Positions 52,801 through 61,964 of a stretch of 64,000 bases of DNA are shown piece after piece. The DNA comes from Mariniblastus sp. GTDB taxonomy: Bacteria; Planctomycetota; Planctomycetia; Pirellulales; Pirellulaceae. The number at the start of each line of letters is the position of its first letter. The first letter of the stretch is position 1. The position numbers and the translations under genes are program-made. Below the pieces are notes generated by a model, which did no database searches, was not told the DNA's origin, and saw only the letters and a list, made by a program, of their open reading frames with translations. The stretch lies in NCBI GenBank assembly GCA_028823415.1, contig JAPKBL010000015.1, positions 1 through 64,000 of the forward strand. Direction: 5' to 3'.

Positions 52801-55047
52801 ATGTGTAATCCAATCTATTTCACGATTTTAGTGCTCCTGACCGCCTCCCCCCTACTGGCTCAGGAAACGCATACGCCCAATTCAACTCCGCCGCTCACGA
52901 TTGAATCGATTTACAAGAGTGGCCGTTTTTCGACCAAGTCGTTTTCCCCCAACTGGGAAACGTCTGGTTCGAAATATGTTACCAACCGCGATTCCAAGAC
53001 GATTCCCAATTCCGTCGATTTAATTGCTGTCGACCCGGTTACCCACGAAGAGACCGTTTTGATTCCTGCTGATCAGTTGATTCCCACCGGGGCGAAGAAA
53101 CCTCTCTCCATCGCCAGCCACCAGTGGGCTCGTAATCGGGAAATCGCCTTAATTTTCACGAACACGCGGAAAGTCTGGAGACATCATTCGCGAGGGGACT
53201 ATTGGTTAATGGATCGCAAATCAGGAACCCTTCGGCAAATTGGTTCCGACCGACCTGCGACATCATTGATGTTCGCAAAGATCTCACCGGATGCAAAGAG
53301 CGTCGCCTACGTCTCCGAGGGTGACGTTTATGTCGAATCGATTGCAACCGGCATTGCACAAAAAGTGACATCGAAACGAACCCCGGAAATCATCAACGGA
53401 ACTTCCGACTGGGTCTACGAAGAAGAGTTCGATCTAAAAGACTGCTTCCGCTGGTCACCCGATAGTCAGCGAATTGCATTTTGGGAATTCGACACTTCCA
53501 AAGTCGGAGAATTCACACTCATCAACAATACCGATTCCCTGTATCCTACCCTCAAAAAATTCAAACATACGAAACCCGGCCAAACTAATTCGGCCGTTCG
53601 AATCGGCATCGTAGATCTTAAAACCCACGAAACTCTCTGGCTTGACGTTCCCGGTGACCCGCGCGAAAACTATATCGCGCGAGCACGCTGGATCAACAAC
53701 AACGAACTAAGATTACAGCATCTAAATCGCAAACAAAACCAGAATCGAGTCCTAATCGGCGATGCCTCGACGGGAAAAACGAAAGTTTTATTTACCGATT
53801 CAGACAAAGCTTGGGTAGAGACGTGCGACCACGACGTTGAATTCGACGGTGGAAAACAGATTCTCTGGGTTAGCGAAAAAGATGGATTCCGTCACGTTTA
53901 CGGAGTCAATCGAATGAGCGGTAAGATGACACCGATCATGAATGACCCATTCGATGCTTTTCAATTAGTCCGCGTGACCGATGAACAGATCTATTTTATT
54001 GCCGCTCCGGATCGCCCGACCGACCGATACCTCTACTCTGTTCCACTGGCAGGTGGCAAATCGAAACGGGTTACCCCCAATGAGTTTTCGGGCTGGAACA
54101 GCTATGACATTTCGCCGGACGGAAAGATTGCTTTTCACACCCACTCTCGCTTTGGCCAGCCCCCCACCACGCAATTGATTGAACTGCCGACTCACCAAAT
54201 CGCTCGCGAAATCATCAGCAACGAGAAAGCAAGAACCGAAATTTCAAAGCTCCCTCCTGTTGAATCAGAATTCACAAGAGTCAACGCCGACGATGGCACA
54301 CCGCTGGATGTTTGGATCATGAAACCCAAAGACTTTGATCCCGCGTTGAAATATCCGATGATTGTCTACGTTTACGGAGAACCTTGGGGCACGACCGTTA
54401 CCAATCAGTGGGGTGGTAATCGGTACCTGTGGCATCGTCTGTTAGCCGAGCAGGGCTATGTCGTCTGCAGCATCGACAATCGCGGCACCAATGTGCCACG
54501 GGGTCGAGATTTCAGGAAAACCGTTTACCGGCGAGTCGGCATCCTTCCACCCGCTGATCAAGCCACGGCAGTCAAGGCGCTCGCCCTAAAGTATCCATGG
54601 ATAGACCGGCAGCGAATTGGGGTCTGGGGATGGAGTGGGGGCGGCTCAATGACCCTCAATGCGATGTTCAAACATCCAGATCTCTATCACACTGGTGTCT
54701 CGATTGCCCCCGTACCCAACATGCTCTACTACGATTCGATTTATCAAGAGCGTTACATGGATGTTCCAGTCGATAATCCCGATGGCTATCGCGAAGGATC
54801 CCCCATTCATTTCGCAAAAAACCTAACCGGTAATTTGCTTGTGATTCACGGGACTGGAGATGACAACTGCCACTATCAAACCGTCGAATTGCTAATCAAT
54901 GAATTGGTAAAACAAAATCGTCAGTTTTCAATGATGGCTTACCCCAACCGATCACATTCGATTAACGAAGGTGAAAACACGACCGTCCACCTGCAAAATC
55001 TAATCACGAACTTCTTCCTGAATCAGATGCCGCCCGGACCAAAGTGA
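52801..55047 (+). CDS. Secreted S9 family peptidase, dipeptidyl-peptidase IV-like
   Basis: A 748-residue exported serine peptidase that should remove X-Pro dipeptides. The signal peptide is MCNPIYFTILVLLTASPLLA. The N-terminal beta-propeller carries DWVYEEEF, the Glu motif that holds the substrate amino terminus in DPP IV enzymes. The catalytic domain has Ser612 in GWSGGG, Asp688 in HGTGDDN and His719 in RSHS, in the order expected for S9B. No partner gene is adjacent; a strong terminator follows. Confidence 0.94.
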   Translation: MCNPIYFTILVLLTASPLLAQETHTPNSTPPLTIESIYKSGRFSTKSFSPNWETSGSKYVTNRDSKTIPNSVDLIAVDPVTHEETVLIPADQLIPTGAKKPLSIASHQWARNREIALIFTNTRKVWRHHSRGDYWLMDRKSGTLRQIGSDRPATSLMFAKISPDAKSVAYVSEGDVYVESIATGIAQKVTSKRTPEIINGTSDWVYEEEFDLKDCFRWSPDSQRIAFWEFDTSKVGEFTLINNTDSLYPTLKKFKHTKPGQTNSAVRIGIVDLKTHETLWLDVPGDPRENYIARARWINNNELRLQHLNRKQNQNRVLIGDASTGKTKVLFTDSDKAWVETCDHDVEFDGGKQILWVSEKDGFRHVYGVNRMSGKMTPIMNDPFDAFQLVRVTDEQIYFIAAPDRPTDRYLYSVPLAGGKSKRVTPNEFSGWNSYDISPDGKIAFHTHSRFGQPPTTQLIELPTHQIAREIISNEKARTEISKLPPVESEFTRVNADDGTPLDVWIMKPKDFDPALKYPMIVYVYGEPWGTTVTNQWGGNRYLWHRLLAEQGYVVCSIDNRGTNVPRGRDFRKTVYRRVGILPPADQATAVKALALKYPWIDRQRIGVWGWSGGGSMTLNAMFKHPDLYHTGVSIAPVPNMLYYDSIYQERYMDVPVDNPDGYREGSPIHFAKNLTGNLLVIHGTGDDNCHYQTVELLINELVKQNRQFSMMAYPNRSHSINEGENTTVHLQNLITNFFLNQMPPGPK

Positions 55048-55084
55048 GTCGCCTGCTCGTTCAAAAATCAAATGAGCTTACGAA

Positions 55085-55111
55085 AAAAGCGGGAGTCAAG
55101 CTCCCGCTTTT
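55085..55111. terminator. Bidirectional terminator between convergent genes
   Basis: AAAAGCGGGAG (55085-55095) and CTCCCGCTTTT (55101-55111) form a perfect 11-bp stem with a five-base loop. A-tract and T-tract on the two sides let it work on both strands. It lies between the S9 peptidase and the aminotransferase genes, 38 bases past one stop and 45 past the other. Confidence 0.9.
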
Positions 55112-55155
55112 CGTATGCTAAATGTCTCAACCCGCAATCGAGTCGATTGCCAGGG

Positions 55156-56355
55156 CTACCCCGCTCTTTTCAATGGCATTTCGGCCACGTCCAAAATCTG
55201 AGCTAGACAATTGACCGCGTAACCCTGCTCGGCTGCCGTTAACTCAGGGAAAATCGGAAGACTCAATACCTCTTCCGCCGCGCGATCGGTTTCAGCTAAA
55301 TCGACGTTGTGTTCCTTGAGTGTTGCAAAGCATTCCTGCTGATGCAAAGGGACTGGGTAGTAAACCTCACTACCAACCTTCATATCAGCGAGTTGCTGCC
55401 GGACAAGATCTCGGTTGCCACCAGTCATTCGAATCGTAAATTGATTCCATACATGACCGCAGTCAATGTTCGTTTGCGGCAATAACAATTGATCAGCAAG
55501 CCCTGCCTCAACCATCAACCGCTCGTAACGCGCCGCGTTTACCGCCCGCTTCGAAGAGTAATCCCCGATATGTTTCATTTTGGCATTCAGCGCCGCAGCC
55601 TGAATTGCATCCAGTCGGCTATTAATCCCAACCTCTGAGTGATAATACCGCGGCCGCATGCCATGGTTTGCCAAAAGGCGTAATTTGTCAGCAATTTCGG
55701 GATCGTTGGTCGTCAACATGCCACCGTCGCCAAAACCACCAAGGTTCTTCGTCGGGTAAAAACTAAAGCATCCAACCGAACCAAGACTGCCAGCGGATCG
55801 ACCTGAATACGTCGCCCCAATCGCTTGCGCACAATCTTCGACCACTTTGAGCCCGTGAGCTTCGGCAATCGAATTAATTGGATCCATATCAGCGCACTGT
55901 CCAAATAAATGAACAGGAATGATCGCTTTCGTCCTGGAGGTGATGAGAGATTCTATTTTCGCAACGTCGATATTAAACGTATCAGGTTCGATATCAACAA
56001 ATACGGGTGTTCCACCAAGCCGGTGGATCGCGCTGGCAGTTGCAAAGAAAGTAAAGCTTGGACAAATCACTTCGTCGCCAGGTTTAATTCCAATCGCCAT
56101 TAATGCCAGTAATAATGCATCGCTTCCGGAAGCACATCCGATTGCAAATTCAGTTTGACTGACTTCCGCAACCGTCTCTTCCAATAGCTTCACATGAGGT
56201 CCACCAATGAACCAACCTGAATCGATAATATCTGAGACCGCTTCCATAATTTCGTCTTTCAGTGGTCGATTACCACGTCCAACGTCTAAAAGCGGAGCAG
56301 ATGAAACGTCCGAAGTCTCTGTGTCGGGTTCGACACGCAGATTTTGGGTAGTCAT
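55156..56355 (-). CDS. DegT/DnrJ/EryC1/StrS family aminotransferase
   Basis: A PLP-dependent sugar aminotransferase of 399 residues. ATG 56355 follows GGAAGAGG at a good spacing; an upstream in-frame start at 56394 is less likely. The PLP lysine is Lys193 (from this start) in SFYPTKNLGGFGDGG. The preceding VVEDCAQAIGATYSGRSAG and GCASGSDALLLAL contact the cofactor. The C-terminal VHLFGQCADMD and YYPVPLHQQECF are typical. It probably aminates a nucleotide-linked keto-sugar for surface glycan synthesis, but no other glycan gene is next to it. Confidence 0.93.
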   Translation of the reverse strand: MTTQNLRVEPDTETSDVSSAPLLDVGRGNRPLKDEIMEAVSDIIDSGWFIGGPHVKLLEETVAEVSQTEFAIGCASGSDALLLALMAIGIKPGDEVICPSFTFFATASAIHRLGGTPVFVDIEPDTFNIDVAKIESLITSRTKAIIPVHLFGQCADMDPINSIAEAHGLKVVEDCAQAIGATYSGRSAGSLGSVGCFSFYPTKNLGGFGDGGMLTTNDPEIADKLRLLANHGMRPRYYHSEVGINSRLDAIQAAALNAKMKHIGDYSSKRAVNAARYERLMVEAGLADQLLLPQTNIDCGHVWNQFTIRMTGGNRDLVRQQLADMKVGSEVYYPVPLHQQECFATLKEHNVDLAETDRAAEEVLSLPIFPELTAAEQGYAVNCLAQILDVAEMPLKRAG

Positions 56356-56544
56356 AAAGCCTCTTCCTTGGGGCAAAATGAGGGCAAAATTCAAAAACGC
56401 TGTTGATGCGTACCCCTAAAAAGTAAATGCATGCTGGAATTGGGTCAATAGAATACCTGCCCTTAACCTAGAAACGGTTTTCGTTGATAATAATTGCTAG
56501 CAGGCTAGGCTCTGATTCTTGCAACCGACCGACTGGACAAAGCC

Positions 56545-57135
56545 ATGATTTTGATTATCGATAATTATGATTCTTTCACTTACAACTTGGTCCAGCGACT
56601 GGGTGAACTTGGAACCGATCATGAAATCCAAGTGTATCGGAATGATAAAATTTCAGTCGATGAAATCGAAGCACTCCAGCCCACCCATTTGATCATTTCC
56701 CCCGGACCGTGTACGCCAAATGAAGCCGGCATCTCGGTGGCATGTGTGGAGAGATTTCATGGGAAGTTACCGCTTCTGGGGGTGTGCCTGGGGCATCAAT
56801 CAATCGGGCAGGCAACCGGCGGAACGATCGTGAGAGCGGAGCAGTTGATGCATGGCAAAACCGATCAGATTCACCATAATGGGCAAGCGATATTCAATGG
56901 GATCCCCAGCCCAATGATCGCAACGCGGTACCACAGTTTGGTCATTAAACCGAGTACACTCTCAGACGAATTCCAAATTACAGCTTGGGCGACGGCACCC
57001 GATGGATCCAGAGAGATCATGGCAATTCAACATGAACAGTTTCCGACATTTGGGGTTCAATTTCATCCGGAGAGTTTTCTCACGGACCTTGGAATCGACT
57101 TACTTCGCAATTTCCTTGAGATACAGTCGCCATGA
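56545..57135 (+). CDS. Glutamine amidotransferase of anthranilate / aminodeoxychorismate synthase
   Basis: A 196-residue class I glutaminase subunit (TrpG/PabA). MILIIDNYDSFTYNLVQ is the standard N-terminus. The catalytic Cys81 is in GVCLGHQ, and His174 and Glu176 are in FHPES. Sequence alone does not separate TrpG from PabA, which often serve both pathways; the chorismate-binding partner is not here. The stop overlaps the moeA start in ATGA, so translation is probably coupled. Confidence 0.93.
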   Translation: MILIIDNYDSFTYNLVQRLGELGTDHEIQVYRNDKISVDEIEALQPTHLIISPGPCTPNEAGISVACVERFHGKLPLLGVCLGHQSIGQATGGTIVRAEQLMHGKTDQIHHNGQAIFNGIPSPMIATRYHSLVIKPSTLSDEFQITAWATAPDGSREIMAIQHEQFPTFGVQFHPESFLTDLGIDLLRNFLEIQSP

Positions 57136-58355
57136 TACCACTAGAACAGGCATTTCAATTACTAGACGAAAACGTCACCGCGTCGCCACGAACTAACTTA
57201 TCCCTTGCCTCATCGGTTGGCAGTGTTCTCGCGAGTGACATTCAGTCGGATATCAATTCGCCACCGCATGACAAGTCCATGATGGATGGTTTTGCTGTAA
57301 ACAGCAACGATGTCAACAACGGCAGCAAGCGCCTGGAAATCGTTGAAACTATTATCGCTGGCGATTGGCCCCAGCACGCGATCAAACCTGGACAAGCCTC
57401 CCGAATTATGACGGGTGCTCCCCTTCCTCAAAATGCAGACGCCGTTGTGATGGTGGAGCAAACGGAAATCGAACTTGTCGATGATGTTCAGCGCGTCAAG
57501 CTATTAATTGATTCTATCGACCCCGAAAAACACATTCTTCGCCAAGGTATTAATTTCAAAGCAGGACAAGTCGTTCTGCCCCAAGGGCATCGTGTTCGAG
57601 CCACCGACATTGGCTTGATGGCCGAGGTCGGAGCAGGCCAAATTGCCACCAGAGCAAAACCGAGCGTCGCAGTGTTACCGACCGGCAATGAACTCGTCGA
57701 TCACCAAACGACACCTCAGCGAGGCCAAATCCGAAATAGTAATGGGCCTATGTTGATTGCGCTCGCCCAACAACTCGGTCTTCAGACTACCAACCTTGGC
57801 TCAAGCATCGACGACCCGCGCCAACTGGCAAGCCTTATTGAGTCCGGCCTAAAGCATGACGTGCTACTGCTTTCCGGAGGAGTCTCCGCGGGCACCATGG
57901 ACTTAGTCCCAGGGATTTTGAAAGAACTTGGCGTCGTCGAGGTGTTTCACAAAGTCGCCGTGAAACCGGGCAAACCAATCTGGTTTGGCGTAAGTAATCG
58001 CGAGGGGAGAAAACAATATGTCTTCGGTTTACCAGGCAATCCCGTGAGTAGCCTCGTTGGCTTCCATCTTTTTGTGCGACGAGCCATTGAAAAAATGCTC
58101 GGCTCTCGCATCGATCACTTACCTACGGAATATGGCGAACTCAACATTCCGCACGAGACCCGCGGTAACCGACCGACATTCTGGCCAGGAAAACGAGTTA
58201 TCGACGATCAGACGATCCGTCGGTTTGAGCCGCTCGTTTGGCGCGGTTCGTCAGATCTCTTCGCTCTCGGTGAAGCGGAGGGGCTAATTCGATTTCCAGA
58301 AAATTCCGTTTCTCATCCCGCCGGAGAAAAAGTTCAATTTCTTCCCTTCGCTTGA
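57132..58355 (+). CDS. moeA: Molybdopterin molybdotransferase MoeA
   Basis: A 407-residue enzyme that inserts molybdate into adenylylated molybdopterin. Signatures are SPPHDKSMMDGFAVNS, AGQASRIMTGAPLP and GADAVVMVEQTE-like NADAVVMVEQTE in domain III, VLPTGNELV, and the molybdopterin-binding LLSGGVSAGTMDLVP and VFGLPGNPVSS. The C-terminal beta domain is present. It overlaps the amidotransferase gene by four bases. Other molybdenum-cofactor genes are not in the window. Confidence 0.95.
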   Translation: MIPLEQAFQLLDENVTASPRTNLSLASSVGSVLASDIQSDINSPPHDKSMMDGFAVNSNDVNNGSKRLEIVETIIAGDWPQHAIKPGQASRIMTGAPLPQNADAVVMVEQTEIELVDDVQRVKLLIDSIDPEKHILRQGINFKAGQVVLPQGHRVRATDIGLMAEVGAGQIATRAKPSVAVLPTGNELVDHQTTPQRGQIRNSNGPMLIALAQQLGLQTTNLGSSIDDPRQLASLIESGLKHDVLLLSGGVSAGTMDLVPGILKELGVVEVFHKVAVKPGKPIWFGVSNREGRKQYVFGLPGNPVSSLVGFHLFVRRAIEKMLGSRIDHLPTEYGELNIPHETRGNRPTFWPGKRVIDDQTIRRFEPLVWRGSSDLFALGEAEGLIRFPENSVSHPAGEKVQFLPFA

Positions 58356-58597
58356 CTAGCTTCCACATTTCCGGGTCGATACCAACATCACTTCGATTCC
58401 CCATCCTTCCAGTCACGGATGTCGTGCCCGCCGATGGCTCACCGGAGCCAGTTTGGATTTTAGTAGATTGGCCCATTGGAAACCCGCGGGGTTGATCAGA
58501 TTTTTTGCCAAGTTAAATCAATTAAATTAAATCGGCGTAGTTCAATTCGCCTCATCGCGATAAAATCCACCCCTGCCAGTTCAATTCGAGGATTAAT

Positions 58598-60316
58598 TTG
58601 AGCCCCAAGTCGACGACTCCCAACACTGCGTTGGATTCTGCCAAGGCAATTCAACGTCCGCCTCTCGGTAAGCGGCAGCGCGTGTTCGCACTTGCAATGG
58701 CCTCGATGGCCATCTTGTGGCTTGCCTTCCCACCGGTAGGTCTCGCTTGGCTGAGTTGGTTTGCGTTATGCCCGTTGATCTGGTTGATTGAATCGAAGGC
58801 GCTCAACGGACGAAGGCCCTATCTCCAGCTTTACACCGCCGGACTCATTTTTTGGCTGGCCACCTTTTACTTCATCCCAATTCCTCACCCTGCCCTGTGG
58901 CTGGGCTGGCTGATGGTCTCAGCCTACATGGCAATCTATACGCCACTCTCGATTGGCCTAGCTCGCTCGTTAGTTCACCGCTACAGAATTCCGTCCGTAA
59001 TCGCCGTACCTGTTGTGTGGACCGGAATTGAATGGTTCCGCAGCAATTTCGCAACCGGCATGGCGATGGTTTGTCTATCCCACACGCAGTATCGACAACC
59101 GATTCTGATTCAGGTCGCGGATATTTTCGGAGCCTACACACTGACATTCGTCATCGCTCTAGTTTCCGTTGGTCTCACAACCCTATTCAAAATTTACTTA
59201 TCCGGTAAACAAAGGAATCACCCCATTGATGGCCAAGCAGTGGCTCATGTTGCAGGTTCAAAAAAACGTCTTTGGGCGACGATGGCGGTTGCGACTGCAA
59301 CCTTCATCGCGACCCTAGTTTATGGCCAAATACGACTAACAGAGCAGGTCAACTATAAAAACGACTCTCAGTTAGCGATTGGTTTGATCCAAACGAACGA
59401 CGACGTTATTTTCCGACAAAAATCTTCCGCTGAATATGAGGACCGCTTGCAACGCAAAATCGAATTGACTCGTCAAGCTCGAGCACAGTGGACTGATTTG
59501 GAATTAATTGTTTGGCCCGAATCCGGATTCAGCCCTTACGCAGACTTGCTATCGGATGCGAGCCCGAACATAACCGTGGAACTCGCTGCCAGTCGACGAC
59601 GAGAAGTCTGGTGCGCGGCGATCGGCTATCCCAGCCCCAACCGTTCACCGGTGCCGCTACTGACCGGCGGGACGTCCATGGATCCAGAAAACAGTGAGCT
59701 ATACGGTTCCGCGTTTCTAATTGGCAACGACGGGCTCATTGAATCAAGATATTACAAAAATCACCTTGTCATGTTCGGTGAATACGTGCCGCTATCAAAT
59801 TGGTTCCCGATCATCAAAAAATTATCACCGATCGGTGGCGGTATAAACGCCGGGACTGAACCAATGGTGATAACGAAGAATGAAATAAACCTCAGCCCTA
59901 ATATTTGCTTTGAGTCAACTGTTCCGCATTTCATCAGATGGCAAGTGAATACGCTCGCCAAACAGGGGCAGGAACCGGATGTCCTGATTAACATGACCAA
60001 CGATGGGTGGTTCTTCGGAACGAGCTGCCTCGATCTCCATTTAGCCTGTAACGTTTTCCGAGCCGTAGAGATGAGAAAAACATCTTTGGTTTGTGCCAAC
60101 ACGGGACTGTCAGCTGAAATTGATCCCTGCGGGCGTCTGTTGCAAACCGGTGGAAGACGCGAGGCCAATACGATACGTGCCGACGTACGTGCCGTCCAAC
60201 GACCCAGCCTGTACCGCACGATGGGAGACATAGTCCCCATGATCATGCTAATCATTGCGACCGCGCTTGGGTCGCTCGATTACTGCCAGCGAAAGTTGTC
60301 GCTTCAACGCCAGTGA
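58598..60316 (+). CDS. lnt: Apolipoprotein N-acyltransferase
   Basis: This enzyme adds the third acyl chain to lipoproteins in the inner membrane. At 572 residues it is a little longer than the usual 500-540. Six or so N-terminal transmembrane segments are followed by a nitrilase-fold domain with the expected triad: Glu308 (VWPESGF), Lys387 (YYKNHLVMFGEYVPL) and Cys437 (NICFES). A final helix near the C-terminus (MIMLIIATALGSL) anchors it. The start is TTG 58598 after GAGGA at five-base spacing. The lipoprotein cyclophilin at 7514 would be a substrate. Confidence 0.94.
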   Translation: MSPKSTTPNTALDSAKAIQRPPLGKRQRVFALAMASMAILWLAFPPVGLAWLSWFALCPLIWLIESKALNGRRPYLQLYTAGLIFWLATFYFIPIPHPALWLGWLMVSAYMAIYTPLSIGLARSLVHRYRIPSVIAVPVVWTGIEWFRSNFATGMAMVCLSHTQYRQPILIQVADIFGAYTLTFVIALVSVGLTTLFKIYLSGKQRNHPIDGQAVAHVAGSKKRLWATMAVATATFIATLVYGQIRLTEQVNYKNDSQLAIGLIQTNDDVIFRQKSSAEYEDRLQRKIELTRQARAQWTDLELIVWPESGFSPYADLLSDASPNITVELAASRRREVWCAAIGYPSPNRSPVPLLTGGTSMDPENSELYGSAFLIGNDGLIESRYYKNHLVMFGEYVPLSNWFPIIKKLSPIGGGINAGTEPMVITKNEINLSPNICFESTVPHFIRWQVNTLAKQGQEPDVLINMTNDGWFFGTSCLDLHLACNVFRAVEMRKTSLVCANTGLSAEIDPCGRLLQTGGRREANTIRADVRAVQRPSLYRTMGDIVPMIMLIIATALGSLDYCQRKLSLQRQ

Positions 60317-60505
60317 CCATTGCCTGAGAAATCGAAAATAGCATTAAATTTCATTTCCAGCCCTGGAATTGAGGACTTAATTTGCGATTGCTGCTGCGAT
60401 GTCTTAAGTTGATTGTGGCAATTCAAATAAAATCTTCTTAAGATGAGTTGCACGCTCTCGAAAAGCGCTGAAATCAACACCCTTGATACTAACCCAGAGA
60501 TAAGC

Positions 60506-61828
60506 ATGAGCCTTAACCGCCGTCAACTTATTCAGACCGCCGCCGGATCTGTTTCCATTGCGACACTCGCCCCGAGTATGGTCTTTGGGGCGTCGACGAA
60601 AAAATCTGGAAACTTGAGGATTGCCGCCATCGGATTTGGAGGACGGGGTAAAGCAGATTTGTCAAAAATGAAATCTCATCCTGATTTCGAATTAACCGCT
60701 GCCTGCGATGTCGATCAGTCACTACATAAAATTGTTGACCCGTTGGGTACCAACATTAAAAAATACCAAGACTATCGTTTACTTTTTAAAGACTCGTCCG
60801 ATGATTTTGACGCAGTCGTAATTGCGACGCCTGACCATATGCACGCCCCCATCGCCTTGCTGGCGATGGAGCATGACAAACACGTTTATCTACAAAAACC
60901 ACTGGCGCACGATATTGGCGAATGCCGAGTGCTCGCGGAACAGGCCGCAAAAAAACCGCACCTCAAAACGCAAATGGGAATCCAAATCCATGCCCACGCT
61001 GCGTACAGAACAGCAGTATCCTGGATCCAAAACGGGCTAATTGGAACAGTGAAAGACGTCCACAGCTGGTCGGGCAAAGGCTGGGGCGGCGAAATGGAAG
61101 GAAAATCTCCTTCCACTCCTCCAGCGCACCTAGATTGGGACCTTTACTGCGGTGTTTCCGAAAAACTTCCCTACGTTAAAGGGTGGTACCATCGAAGTAA
61201 CTGGCGAAAATGGTTAGCCTTTGGCACAGGAACCCAAGGTGACATGGGATGCCACATCGTCGACCCAGTATTTACCGCATTGGAAATCAAAGAGCCAACG
61301 CAATGCACCTCGCTCGGCCCCGGTCCATTCAAACAGAATTTCGCACTTTTAAGTCACGTCGTTTATACCTTTCGGGGCACGCCTTACACGACCGACGTTC
61401 TCAATCTAAGCTGGTACAACGGATCGTTACGACCAACGAAAGTCGACGGAATCCCAGCCAATATCAAATTGCCAGATCAGGGATCGGTATTTATCGGAAC
61501 CAAAGGCAGCCTGGTACTTCCTCATATTGGATCCCCCCAGGTTTACCAAGTCGATGGTACTCCCATGCAAAAGCTACCGGAGAGCCTCGAACACGCCAAT
61601 CACTTTCACCAATGGATAGATGCCGCCAATGGAAAAATCGAGTCGACAGGCGCTCCGTTTGAATATTCCGGCCCTCTTACCGAAGCTGTGCTGATGGGTA
61701 CGGTCATCAACCGCTGGCCCAAAGAAACGTTCCAATGGGATGCGACCGCTTGCAAGTTCACAGGAAATTCCCAATCCGTTAAGGAAGCCAACGCACTACT
61801 CGCGCCAGCATATCGCACAGATTGGTAA
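60506..61828 (+). CDS. Tat-exported Gfo/Idh/MocA family oxidoreductase
   Basis: ATG 60506 follows GAGA at five bases and begins a twin-arginine signal, MSLNRRQLIQTAAGSVSIAT (440 residues); an in-frame ATG at 60443 adds 21 residues and is less likely. The Rossmann motif is RIAAIGFGGRGKADL. The E-K-P position reads Q-K-P in VYLQKPLAHDIGECR, as in many planctomycete members. The middle has AHLDWDLYCG and GCHIVDP near the catalytic site. The Tat route suggests folding with bound NAD(P) before export, as for glucose-fructose oxidoreductase. The substrate is unknown. Confidence 0.92.
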   Translation: MSLNRRQLIQTAAGSVSIATLAPSMVFGASTKKSGNLRIAAIGFGGRGKADLSKMKSHPDFELTAACDVDQSLHKIVDPLGTNIKKYQDYRLLFKDSSDDFDAVVIATPDHMHAPIALLAMEHDKHVYLQKPLAHDIGECRVLAEQAAKKPHLKTQMGIQIHAHAAYRTAVSWIQNGLIGTVKDVHSWSGKGWGGEMEGKSPSTPPAHLDWDLYCGVSEKLPYVKGWYHRSNWRKWLAFGTGTQGDMGCHIVDPVFTALEIKEPTQCTSLGPGPFKQNFALLSHVVYTFRGTPYTTDVLNLSWYNGSLRPTKVDGIPANIKLPDQGSVFIGTKGSLVLPHIGSPQVYQVDGTPMQKLPESLEHANHFHQWIDAANGKIESTGAPFEYSGPLTEAVLMGTVINRWPKETFQWDATACKFTGNSQSVKEANALLAPAYRTDW

Positions 61829-61964
61829 ACCTGATCACCACGTGAAAAACGATGCCACCGCCGTCATCTGCGGAATCTCATCACCGCGAGTGAAGACTGT
61901 CTTTCAAGGTTGATGAATGGGTTCAGTAGAAATTTAACTTATAGTTTTTCCTTCGGAATTAACA

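Noticed and set aside
58436-58449. GGCTC/GAGCC hairpin after moeA as terminator
   Set aside because: The stem is only 5 bp and is not followed by a T run, so a terminator call is not justified.
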